Assembly (NCBI RefSeq): GCF_000775575.1
Contig: NZ_JRGN01000223.1
Span: 1-50,503, forward strand
From: Planococcus sp. CAU13
GTDB taxonomy: Bacteria > Bacillota > Bacilli > Bacillales_A > Planococcaceae
Direction: 5' to 3'
Length of the DNA stretch: 50,503 nucleotides
Below, one piece after another: positions 34,521 to 41,738 of the stretch (positions are counted from its first letter, which is position 1; every line of letters begins with the position of its first letter). A program made the position numbers and the translations under genes. The notes beneath the pieces are model-generated. The model was not told the origin of the DNA. It worked only from the letters and a program-made list of their open reading frames with translations, and did no database searches.

Positions 34521-34560
34521 TTTGTACAGTTTCATCGCTCACTTCTCCGCCTTCCGTTTC
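34521..34560. repeat. 40-bp direct repeat, copy 2 (orphan gene start)
   Basis: Second copy of the methyltransferase start region, including ribosome binding site, ATG (34535, minus strand) and MKLY codons. Behind it the frame (MKLYKELTERKK...) runs into the terminator hairpin and stops after 29 codons, so this is an orphan or worn gene start. Confidence 0.7.
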
Positions 34561-34615
34561 GTTAGTGATTACACCATAAAAAAAAGCCATCTTTTAAAAG
34601 ATGACTTTCAACTTA

Positions 34616-35140
34616 CTATTCTTTTTGCCCGTCGGAAGATTTTTTGTCTTTCATTTCCATTGCCTTATCTTTTACCTGCGAGGCTGTCTGTGCCGCTTTT
34701 TCTTTAACCTGACTCAGCGTACTCTCCCCATCCGAACTGCCGCCCGGAATTTTTTCTTTCACAAGGCTTTGCATTTCCTTCCCGCTTTTTGGAGTCATCA
34801 GAAGTGCTGCCGCTGCACCGACCACTGCACCTGTCAGAATCCCGGATGTAAAGCCGCCACCACCGGAAGCACTTTTTTCAGCTTTCGCAGTGCCCGGAAT
34901 TTTGCCGGCACGCTGGAGGCGTTCTTCCACTTCCTTAACGATTTCATCGACGCTGCGGCCACGTGTTTCCACAAGCGACGCTCTTATAAGCGAGCCATTC
35001 AATGCGTACTGATTGCGTACAACAACCACATCATACACGGAAGCATCAGCCTCCTGTTCCACCATGTCTGTCTGGTATCCTTTGTTCTGCAATGCCTGCC
35101 GTATGTCGGTAAATGGGTATTCGACTGCGATTTTCACCAT
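34616..35140 (-). CDS. UPF0180 (YkuS-like) and YtxH fusion, general-stress-like protein
   Basis: 174 residues. The N-terminal about 83 residues look like the small UPF0180/YkuS protein (KIAVEYPFTDIRQALQNKGY, then VVVVRNQYALNG, RSVDEIVKEVEERL). A glycine-rich linker and a YtxH-type membrane segment (GILTGAVVGAAAALLMTPKS) follow, then a charged coiled-coil tail with repeated QVKEKA/QVKDKA. YtxH proteins are general stress proteins. The ATG at 35140 is 10 nt behind AAGGAGG; the ATG at 35149 is too close to it. A sigma-B-like promoter lies 40 nt upstream. Fusion of the two domains is unusual as far as I know. Confidence 0.82.
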   Translation of the reverse strand: MVKIAVEYPFTDIRQALQNKGYQTDMVEQEADASVYDVVVVRNQYALNGSLIRASLVETRGRSVDEIVKEVEERLQRAGKIPGTAKAEKSASGGGGFTSGILTGAVVGAAAALLMTPKSGKEMQSLVKEKIPGGSSDGESTLSQVKEKAAQTASQVKDKAMEMKDKKSSDGQKE

Positions 35141-35180
35141 TTTATCCATTCCTCCTTGGTTTTTTGTTATAACCTCTCAC

Positions 35181-35207
35181 TTTCCCTTTCGGTCCCTGCC
35201 ATTAAAC
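35181..35207 (-). promoter_or_regulatory. Sigma-B-like promoter
   Basis: The minus strand reads GTTTAA, 15 nt, GGGAAA, near the sigma-B consensus, ending 40 nt before the start codon of the UPF0180-YtxH gene. Confidence 0.55.
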
Positions 35208-35300
35208 ATCTTTCCTATCTGCATCTGCCAAAGCGTAACTTTTGACGCACTAATCACAAGACCGTAGAGTGAAATTAATGCAGCAAAGGAGGAGATTCAG

Positions 35301-36173
35301 ATGAATGACATTCCATTAATTGTATCGACTGACTGGCTCGCTGAAAGATTGGATGATCCTAAGCTCAGAATTGTTGATGCCACAGTATTCATGAAATTCC
35401 CGGAAGGCGGCGGCCCGCCGAACGTTGAATCCGGCCGTTCTTCCTATGAGCAGGGCCATATCCCGGGAGCAGTTTATGCTGACCTGGCCGGCGAATTATC
35501 GGATCCGGAATCCGATTTGCCGTTTACTGTGCCGCCCCGTGAAGTGTTCGTGAAGAAAATGACGGAGCTTGGAATTGGCGATGACACGTATACGGTCATC
35601 TACGATCAGAATGCATTGGTCGGTGAACCGGTTGCGGCCTCTTACTGGGCGTCCCGCCTTGCGTGGCAATTGCGCTATGAAGGATTCGACCGGATCGCCA
35701 TTCTGGAAGGCGGTTTGCAGAAATGGCAAGCGGAAGGCCGTGGGTTATCGACGGAATCTCAAGCTTATCCGATGGCAAATTATACGGGGCACCGCCGACC
35801 TGAAATGCTGGCGACGAAGGATGACGTCAGAAAAGCGATGGACGATGACCAGACCGTGCTCATCAACAGCCTGTCGCCGGAAGATTTCAACAGCGGCCAC
35901 ATCCCTGGCAGCACCAACGTCTTTTTCGGCGCCCATGCGGACGAAGAGACAAAAGCGCTTTTCAGTGAAGAACAATTGCGCGCTTCTTTCGAACAGAGCG
36001 GCGCACTCGATCCCTCTAAAAAAGTCATCACCTATTGCGGGGGTGGCATCGCCGCAACATGGAATGCGCTGGTGTTGAACAGTCTTGGCCAATCAAACGT
36101 CGCGGTTTACGATGGCTCGATGAATGAATGGACAAGCGACCCGAACTGCCCGGTTGTGAAAAGCGGCGTTTAA
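35301..36173 (+). CDS. Sulfurtransferase with two rhodanese domains
   Basis: 290-residue thiosulfate or 3-mercaptopyruvate sulfurtransferase. The N-terminal inactive rhodanese domain spans about residues 5-140 (RIVDATVFM, then SYEQGHIPGAVYADL). The C-terminal active domain (about 165-285) has SGHIPGSTNVFFGAHAD and the catalytic Cys246 in TYCGGGIAAT. The loop CGGGIAA is not decisive between thiosulfate (CRKGVT) and mercaptopyruvate (CGTGVT) types; CG.G. leans to the latter. The start follows AAAGGAGGAG. It is a single gene with a strong terminator. Confidence 0.92.
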   Translation: MNDIPLIVSTDWLAERLDDPKLRIVDATVFMKFPEGGGPPNVESGRSSYEQGHIPGAVYADLAGELSDPESDLPFTVPPREVFVKKMTELGIGDDTYTVIYDQNALVGEPVAASYWASRLAWQLRYEGFDRIAILEGGLQKWQAEGRGLSTESQAYPMANYTGHRRPEMLATKDDVRKAMDDDQTVLINSLSPEDFNSGHIPGSTNVFFGAHADEETKALFSEEQLRASFEQSGALDPSKKVITYCGGGIAATWNALVLNSLGQSNVAVYDGSMNEWTSDPNCPVVKSGV

Positions 36174-36204
36174 CTGTCGAACAAAATCATTCAACTGCAA
36201 TTAA

Positions 36205-36255
36205 AAAGCTTCAGGCTTGATCGCCATTGAAACGATCGGGCCTGAAGCTTTTAAT
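36205..36255 (+). terminator. Terminator of the sulfurtransferase gene
   Basis: AAAAGCTTCAGGC with inner GATCG/CGATC pairing and GCCTGAAGCTTTT. Confidence 0.85.
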
Positions 36256-36312
36256 TTGTCTGCTTTTCCTGTTCCGCAAAATGATTTTCATCGAACTTTT
36301 AATCATTATCAA

Positions 36313-36480
36313 TTAACGTTTAACAAACCGAGGTTCAAATTCTGATAAGACTTCAATAATGTCGTTTTCGTACAAATACAATTGTTGTTCAAGTTTAGGG
36401 TTGGTTTGCTTCGTCACTTTAAAGAATTACAAAGCATCCGGGTCCTGTATGCCACTCTTATCAATTGAATTTGAATACCC
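36313..36480 (-). pseudogene. Short coding remnant with an internal stop
   Basis: The minus strand reads SIDKSGIQDPDAL, a TAA at 36427, then in the same frame FFKVTKQTNPKLEQQLYLYE and NDIIEVLSEFEPRFVKR to a stop at 36313. The composition looks like real protein across the stop. No start signal is seen. The parent family is not recognised. Confidence 0.4.
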
Positions 36481-36493
36481 TTATCATAAAAGT

Positions 36494-36916
36494 TCACTGG
36501 AATTTTTTCGAAACAATAAACTCAGTAATCGGCAGCGTAACGAATGCCAGTCCAATTACAATAACAAGAGGAATATTTTGAATATCATTTAATGCGGTGA
36601 CTCTTTCAGTAAGAAATAGGACGACCACCATCAACACAAGCAGCAGATAATAGCTGATTTTAGAACTGGTTAAAGTTATATGTTTATCTAGTTCATCTTT
36701 ATCTCCTTCATGCTTTCCATCCATATCTCCCCATGTTAAAGACTGAAAGAAAAAACCGATGCCTAAAAACAGATAGAAAATAGTCGAAGCTGTTATTAAA
36801 TCTTTCCGCACCCATTCATAAATACCAAACCCGCCAATGGCAATGATTAAAATTAATGAGCAGATTAAGCTTACTTTCTTTTCAATCCTCATTTCACGCC
36901 AATTTGCCAGGCTCAT
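36494..36916 (-). CDS. Small membrane protein (DUF2178-like), third of the Xre cluster
   Basis: 140 residues with four hydrophobic helices (about 13-30, 40-58, 84-101 and 115-132). The motif FFQSLTWGDMDGKHEGDKDE between helices 2 and 3 resembles FQFFTWGSDPKVQKDEMG in the next gene upstream, so the two are paralogues. The start has CGAGGAGGAAG 5 nt upstream. The cluster consists of a regulator and small membrane proteins with a common W.(D/S)..D.. loop. The function is unknown. Confidence 0.75.
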   Translation of the reverse strand: MSLANWREMRIEKKVSLICSLILIIAIGGFGIYEWVRKDLITASTIFYLFLGIGFFFQSLTWGDMDGKHEGDKDELDKHITLTSSKISYYLLLVLMVVVLFLTERVTALNDIQNIPLVIVIGLAFVTLPITEFIVSKKFQ

Positions 36917-37004
36917 TTGACTTCCTCCTCGAAAAATCTAATTCATAATATTTTGCAATAAAATTTTTTGATAATTAAACAAACTTAACTTGAGTAGGCA
37001 GCAA

Positions 37005-37406
37005 TTACTTTAACGCGTACTTTCTTGCTACAAAGAACTGGATTATAGGAAATAGCATTACTGCAAAACACAATGCGATAAATAAATAAAGATTTCCAAA
37101 TTCTCCCGTGTCCGCAGAAGTCATTCTATCAACCACCCATAGGGTAAAGATACTGCCTGTTAATATAAAATAACTTAACTTTGCGCTGGTATTGAAAATA
37201 CTTTTTCCCATTTCATCTTTTTGCACTTTTGGATCAGAACCCCATGTGAAAAATTGGAACCAGGAAGATAACAGCAGTAGAAACACCAGAACATCCGTTA
37301 TTCCTATTTCCATTCCATTCATATAATCTGTCACATACATCGCTACAAGAAATAATGTCACCACAAACAAGAACATCCCACCGATTAACTTCATGCTTTT
37401 TTTCAT
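37005..37406 (-). CDS. Small membrane protein (DUF2178-like)
   Basis: 133 residues with four helices (about 5-26, 36-53, 75-92 and 106-126) and the soluble loop FFTWGSDPKVQKDEMGKSI. It is paralogous to the protein at 36494-36916. The start follows TAGGAGGAGC. It lies 12 nt behind the Xre gene, so it belongs to its operon. Such pairs of Xre regulator and DUF2178-type membrane protein are common in Bacilli; the role is not known to me. Confidence 0.78.
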   Translation of the reverse strand: MKKSMKLIGGMFLFVVTLFLVAMYVTDYMNGMEIGITDVLVFLLLLSSWFQFFTWGSDPKVQKDEMGKSIFNTSAKLSYFILTGSIFTLWVVDRMTSADTGEFGNLYLFIALCFAVMLFPIIQFFVARKYALK

Positions 37407-37418
37407 AATCTGCTCCTC

Positions 37419-37610
37419 CTATTCTCTTAGAAAAAGTTCATCTACTGTAACGCCCAACTTGTCAGCAAGCTCAAATGCTAAATTCAGACTTGGATCATAC
37501 TTGTTATTTTCAATTGCATTGATTGTCTGTCTGGAGACTGAACATCTTTTCGCCAACTCTTCCTGGGAAAATCCCTGCAATTTACGCAATTCCTGAATTT
37601 GATTTTTCAT
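37419..37610 (-). CDS. Small Xre-family regulator (YozG-like)
   Basis: 63-residue HTH protein that is only a Cro/CI-type domain: IQELRKLQGFSQEELAKRCS, recognition helix VSRQTINAIENNKYDPSLNL, then LADKLGVTVDELF. The ATG at 37610 is 9 nt behind GGTGG; the ATG at 37616 overlaps the upstream stop and is an alternative. It lies between membrane-protein genes and probably controls the promoter with inverted repeats at 37960-38013. Confidence 0.9.
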   Translation of the reverse strand: MKNQIQELRKLQGFSQEELAKRCSVSRQTINAIENNKYDPSLNLAFELADKLGVTVDELFLRE

Positions 37611-37615
37611 TTGCA

Positions 37616-37942
37616 TCAACCACCCAGTCTTTTTCGGTGCATCACATAAAAAATAAAGTAGCTGATAATTGCAATAAGCAAATACAGCAGTTCCGGATAG
37701 ACCATCGAAACACCATTTAAACGAATGTCGCTGAGATTAAAGAAATCAAGGACAAAGTTAATGACGAAAAACACTAAGAGTATAATCCAGCTGCTCACTA
37801 TCGCCTGTTGTTTAATGTGTTTCTTTCGTTCGTCATCATTTGTTTTATATCCGTGTTCTTCACTTCCAGTTACTTTTCTTAATATTAGAAAGAGCAATAA
37901 TGATATTACGATTAATATTAGCCAAGTTAACAGTGTCCTCAC
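37616..37942 (-). CDS. Small membrane protein, first gene of the Xre cluster
   Basis: 108 residues with three helices (about 3-21, 47-67 and 83-101) and a charged loop EEHGYKTNDDERKKHIKQQA between the first two. It is similar in plan to the other two membrane proteins of the cluster. The GTG at 37942 lies very close to its AGGA, so the true start may be a few codons later; this is uncertain. It overlaps the Xre gene or abuts it (TGATG). Confidence 0.72.
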   Translation of the reverse strand: MRTLLTWLILIVISLLLFLILRKVTGSEEHGYKTNDDERKKHIKQQAIVSSWIILLVFFVINFVLDFFNLSDIRLNGVSMVYPELLYLLIAIISYFIFYVMHRKRLGG

Positions 37943-37959
37943 TCCTAAAGTGTCAAAGG

Positions 37960-38013
37960 TTCTTTACATATTATTATAATGTAAAGAACTTCCATGTAAA
38001 GAGTTTTTTACAT
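37960..38013 (-). promoter_or_regulatory. Promoter with paired inverted repeats for the Xre cluster
   Basis: On the minus strand TTTACA (38000-37995), 17 nt, TATAAT (37977-37972) is a near-perfect sigma-A promoter. Two palindromes cover it: TTCTTTACAT...ATGTAAAGAA (37960-37988) and ATGTAAAGAG-TTTTTTACAT (37994-38013). The repeated half-site (T)TTACAT is a likely operator for the Xre protein. Confidence 0.7.
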
Positions 38014-38029
38014 TCTTTATTTACTAAAA

Positions 38030-38058
38030 TAAAAACCTACTTCTCAAGGAAGTAGATT
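38030..38058 (-). terminator. Terminator of the MATE gene
   Basis: The minus strand reads CTACTTC, 5-nt loop, GAAGTAG, then GTTTTTATTTT. Confidence 0.7.
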
Positions 38059-38123
38059 TAGGGGACCTACAGGCTAAATTACTGCTGCCTTTTTAATTTC
38101 TTATGAGCTACAATGTCGAAAAC

Positions 38124-39464
38124 TCATCCCTCACTGATCGCCTTAATCTCCCGCCATTTGCCGTATCGGTAATACAGGAAAGCGAAAACGCTTGAGATAA
38201 TGAAGGACACACCGATGCCAAGCGCGACGCCGTCCTGCCCGTACCACTGTGCGAACAGATAGGTAAGCGGATAGCGCAGCACCCAAAATGACAGGATATT
38301 TAAAATGAGCACCTGGAACATGGCGCCTGCCGCGCGGACAGTACCGTTCAGGATGAAATTGATCCCGAGGAACGGATAAAAGAATGCGACGCCCCTCAAA
38401 TAATCGGTGCCGAATTCCACCGCATCCTCTTCTTTCAGGAACAGCCGGACAGCAGGTTCAGCGAAAATATAAAGGATGGCGGCAATCATGAACATTACTG
38501 CAAGATTATAGAAGAAAGCGTAGCGCGTCACCCGCTCCACGCGGTCCCATTGCCCCGCTCCAATATTTTGCCCAGCCATCGAATTGACCGCTGTGCCCAG
38601 CGCCTGCGCCGGCAGCATGATCAGGCTGTCGAGCCTTTGCGCCGCGCCGTATCCAGCGACGACTGCCGGGCCAAACGAAGCGACAACACTCATAATCGCG
38701 AGCACCCCTGCAGAAATGACGCCCATCTGAAGTCCTGCTGGTATGCCGAGCCTCAGAATATCAAGCACTTCCCGCTTTGCAGGAACGGAAGGGCGGATAA
38801 ACGGAAGAATCTTTTTGCTGCGTATGTAAAAGAAACCGATGAAAAATGCCGACCCCTGGGAAACGATCGTTGCATAAGCCGCTCCTTCTACACCCCAGCC
38901 GAAAATGGAAATAAAGAGCGGATCCAATACCGTGTTCAATACGACCGCAATCGCCACAAAGTAAAGCGGCGACTTGGAATCGCCGACTGACCGGAGTGCG
39001 GTGCCTATGAAGTTATAGCCGAACAGGAACAGCATCCCGATAAAGTTGATTTTCAGATAGACGGCTGCCATCGGGAGAATCTCTTCAGGTGTCCCGACAA
39101 GCCGGAGCAGCTGCTCCGCAAGGATAAAGCCGATAATGCCGAGGCCGATCGACATCCCTGAAAGCAGGACGACGAACGCATTCAAATAACGGCGCAGCCC
39201 TTCTCCGCTTCCCCGCCCTTTCTGCTGGGACAGAATGGTCAGCGCGGCGTTGTTCAAGCCGATGACAAACGAAAGAACCGTAAACAGCACCGTTCCGGAT
39301 AAGCTGACGGCGGCGAGTGCGTTTGCCCCGATCAGATTGCCGACCCACAGGCTGTCGATCAGCTGATAGGAAACCTGCAGCAGATTGGCCAGGATGATCG
39401 GACCTGAAAAATAGAAAAGCTGCCGTGCAATCGGCCCTTGTGTAAAATCGTGCTGTGTGGCCAC
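38124..39464 (-). CDS. MATE-family multidrug efflux transporter
   Basis: 446-residue transporter with twelve hydrophobic helices in two homologous halves, the MATE plan. Features are FSGPIILANLLQVSYQLIDS in helix 1, WVGNLIGANALAAVSLSG, and in the second half MAGQNIGAGQWDRVERVTR. It exports drugs or metabolites in exchange for sodium or protons. The GTG start at 39464 lies 8 nt behind GGAAGGAG. It is the last gene with the base composition of the left part of the window. Confidence 0.92.
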   Translation of the reverse strand: MATQHDFTQGPIARQLFYFSGPIILANLLQVSYQLIDSLWVGNLIGANALAAVSLSGTVLFTVLSFVIGLNNAALTILSQQKGRGSGEGLRRYLNAFVVLLSGMSIGLGIIGFILAEQLLRLVGTPEEILPMAAVYLKINFIGMLFLFGYNFIGTALRSVGDSKSPLYFVAIAVVLNTVLDPLFISIFGWGVEGAAYATIVSQGSAFFIGFFYIRSKKILPFIRPSVPAKREVLDILRLGIPAGLQMGVISAGVLAIMSVVASFGPAVVAGYGAAQRLDSLIMLPAQALGTAVNSMAGQNIGAGQWDRVERVTRYAFFYNLAVMFMIAAILYIFAEPAVRLFLKEEDAVEFGTDYLRGVAFFYPFLGINFILNGTVRAAGAMFQVLILNILSFWVLRYPLTYLFAQWYGQDGVALGIGVSFIISSVFAFLYYRYGKWREIKAISEG

Positions 39465-40362
39465 TGGAACGCTCCTTCCGAAGTGAAATCAAGAAAGTGA
39501 ATACGGTTTCAGTATACAGGAAACAGCAAAATCACTGCAGGAAACTACGCTTGCCTCCGTGGTTTTGACTATCCCTTTTGATTTTGCGCCAGGTACTGCT
39601 GATCAAACACACGGTAAACTGGCGTGGTACGACACGAAATCCGGCTTGTATTCTCAGCTTTTATGATTCTAAATTTACGGGTTTACTAATGTCAGGTATG
39701 TAAGAATTATTAGAAGAAATGAATAAAATGCTTTGTATAAAGTAAGAACGGTGCCTAATAGTCATTTACATGACCTATAGCACCGTCTTTTCTCTTTTCA
39801 ATTATGGGAGATTTAGTGGATTACTTCCGATAATATCTCATATGTTAACTATATTAAGTTCATATTTCTTCGTTAAATTAATATTTTGCGAACAAATATC
39901 TGAAAGAAATAGTAATACTTATTAATCCACTCCATTCTATTTGACCTATTTATTATGCTACATAGATAAATAGTGAAATTCAAATACCTTTTCATTTAGT
40001 CCAAAATATTCACGGACGTAATGGAATCAATGGCGAGTTGTAAGTCGCCAAATGGATTTTCATCGTCGATAGTGCGCTGAGTATAGTCTATTTCTCAAAT
40101 CGTGCAACGATGCAAGCAGAAATGATAATCTTGCTATGAATGAATAAAGACAATGTATTTACGTCCGAAGGATATTATGATTATTTCCATAATGGCTTGT
40201 TTTTCATCGGCACTGAGGCCTACTATGGACTTTCAAACTTCTTATGGAATGAAAGTTATTCTTTACTATACACATCTACATCTATAAAATTAATTTATCT
40301 AATATTTTATAAATATGGGTAAAAAGTAGTGCGTCAATCATATTGCAAAAGGAGGAAGAAAG
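39465..40362. other. Junction region without intact genes; start of the AT-rich island
   Basis: About 900 bases in which composition changes from mixed to strongly AT-rich. It holds a minus-strand coding scrap ending PVYRVFDQQYLAQNQKG (stop at 39569) and a second scrap reading DENPFGDLQLAIDSITSVNI and a stop at 39994. It also holds an orphan hairpin with T-rich tail (39748-39795) and a weak 60-codon plus-strand frame at 40140 without ribosome binding site. I see no tRNA, integrase or attachment-site repeat. Confidence 0.5.
39748..39795 (+). terminator. Orphan terminator-like hairpin
   Basis: ACGGTGC, inner GTCAT/ATGAC stem, GCACCGT then CTTTTCTCTTTT. No gene lies directly upstream on this strand, so it may end a small RNA or be left over from a lost gene. 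Confidence 0.5.
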
Positions 40363-41181
40363 TTGAAAAAATGTTACATGGTTTTTTTCTTACTTTTGTT
40401 TTTAACAGGTTGTAACCCTCTATTTCCTTATAAAAACAATATAAATTCTTTCGGGCAAAATGATTTAATGAAAGCAATTTACTATCAAGATTTACAAATG
40501 GTAAAGGAATTAGTAAAGGATGAAAACAATTTAAACGAAGTGGATATTCAGAATTCAAACATTCTCCATTACACGGCAGTATATGGAACAGCAGATATTG
40601 CTGCTTTTTTAGTAAATCAACCAGTAGAGCAGCTTTTTCTTAAAAAGGGAGGAATCCGAAATAACCTACCTCTGCAAGAAGCTATATTGGCAGGAAATTT
40701 TAATGTATTTAAAATATTTTCTGAATATTATAGCGGTAATTTGGATGAAGTAAGAGATGATTCGGGAAAAAGCTTGCTCCATTATGCTGTGATACAAATG
40801 GATGAATCTTTAATTTCGGATTTACTAGAAGCAGGAATGGATCCGAATTTAAAAGATATACACGGAAATACTCCGGGGCACCTTTTCTTATATACGGTTT
40901 CTACAAAGCCATTTGATAATCTTACTAGTGTGGATGATGAAAAAAATAGTAAGAATTGGCTTGTTGATAGAATTTCAAGAAACCTTATTGAATCTGGAAT
41001 GGACCTCGACATTGTGAATAAGAAAGGCGAAACATTTCGAACGATAGCCAGAAGTGCTGTTATTTACGTGCGAAGTTATCGTGATCCAGAGAATCACTCC
41101 CTATTGGACTCATCGGAATTCGTTCTATCTAGGATTCTTTCTGATTATGAAAATAGGAAAAGTGGAAAGGATGAAAATTGA
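40363..41181 (+). CDS. Ankyrin-repeat lipoprotein
   Basis: 272 residues. The N-terminal lipoprotein signal has lipobox FLTGC (Cys near residue 17), so the protein sits outside the membrane. Ankyrin-like repeats follow: DLMKAIYYQDLQMVKELVKD, then NSNILHYTAVYGTADIAAFL, LPLQEAILAGNFNVFKIF, then GKSLLHYAVIQMDESLISDL and HGNTPGHLFLYTV. The TTG start at 40363 is fixed by GGAGGAAG. Base composition is AT-rich. It overlaps the next gene by 1 nt. Ankyrin repeats bind other proteins; the partner is unknown, possibly the membrane protein that follows. Confidence 0.85.
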   Translation: MKKCYMVFFLLLFLTGCNPLFPYKNNINSFGQNDLMKAIYYQDLQMVKELVKDENNLNEVDIQNSNILHYTAVYGTADIAAFLVNQPVEQLFLKKGGIRNNLPLQEAILAGNFNVFKIFSEYYSGNLDEVRDDSGKSLLHYAVIQMDESLISDLLEAGMDPNLKDIHGNTPGHLFLYTVSTKPFDNLTSVDDEKNSKNWLVDRISRNLIESGMDLDIVNKKGETFRTIARSAVIYVRSYRDPENHSLLDSSEFVLSRILSDYENRKSGKDEN

Positions 41182-41738
41182 TGGATCTCGATTATTTACC
41201 ACACATATTCTATGTGTTGTTCTTCTTCTTTTTTGTCTATAAGGCTTTACAGATAGTTAATTCTTACATCTTTGCAAGAGCAGCTGGTTGGTATACCTAT
41301 CCTATAATATTTTTATTTACGCTTATTTGCCCTCTGCTATACAGTAGTTTTTCAATTGGTGCAATCGTCTTACTCTTACGCACTCCCTCAGGCCATATGC
41401 CGATGGAGTGGGCCGTTCCTTTTCTATATATCCTTTGTGGATATTTATTTATGAGTCAACCTTTTGACAATTATTATAAAGAAAGAAAGTTAGCGTTATA
41501 TGCTTTTTCGATTGCTTGTTTTTGGCTGGTAATTGGAGCTTTGATTACGGTTATTAATCCTGAATGGAATAATCAACTTGAAAGGAATTTAAATACGAAC
41601 TTCCCTTCGATTGGGCAGTTTTTAATATTAACCAATCTTTGTGTTATAGTCCTTAACGGTTTATTTTATAAATATTTTATCGTTGAGGCTCAAAATGAGG
41701 AAATTAAAGTGAGGGATGAGCATGCCAAGATCAAGTAA
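41181..41738 (+). CDS. Membrane protein with about five helices
   Basis: 185 residues. Hydrophobic helices lie at about 7-24, 38-62, 75-92, 104-123 and 143-163, and the tail is charged (EAQNEEIKVRDEHAKIK). There is no recognised family. The ATG at 41181 overlaps the stop of the lipoprotein gene; the end overlaps the start of the STAND gene by 17 nt. The tight overlaps on both sides suggest that lipoprotein, membrane protein and STAND ATPase are made together and may form one complex at the membrane. AT-rich. Confidence 0.8.
   Translation: MDLDYLPHIFYVLFFFFFVYKALQIVNSYIFARAAGWYTYPIIFLFTLICPLLYSSFSIGAIVLLLRTPSGHMPMEWAVPFLYILCGYLFMSQPFDNYYKERKLALYAFSIACFWLVIGALITVINPEWNNQLERNLNTNFPSIGQFLILTNLCVIVLNGLFYKYFIVEAQNEEIKVRDEHAKIK

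Noticed and set aside
34241-34579. Open plus-strand frame behind the selenoprotein-like gene
   Set aside because: It runs through a terminator hairpin and the copied methyltransferase start and shows no known motif or start site.
40140-40322. 60-codon plus-strand frame in the junction region
   Set aside because: No ribosome binding site and no recognisable motif; it lies in AT-rich DNA where such frames arise by chance.
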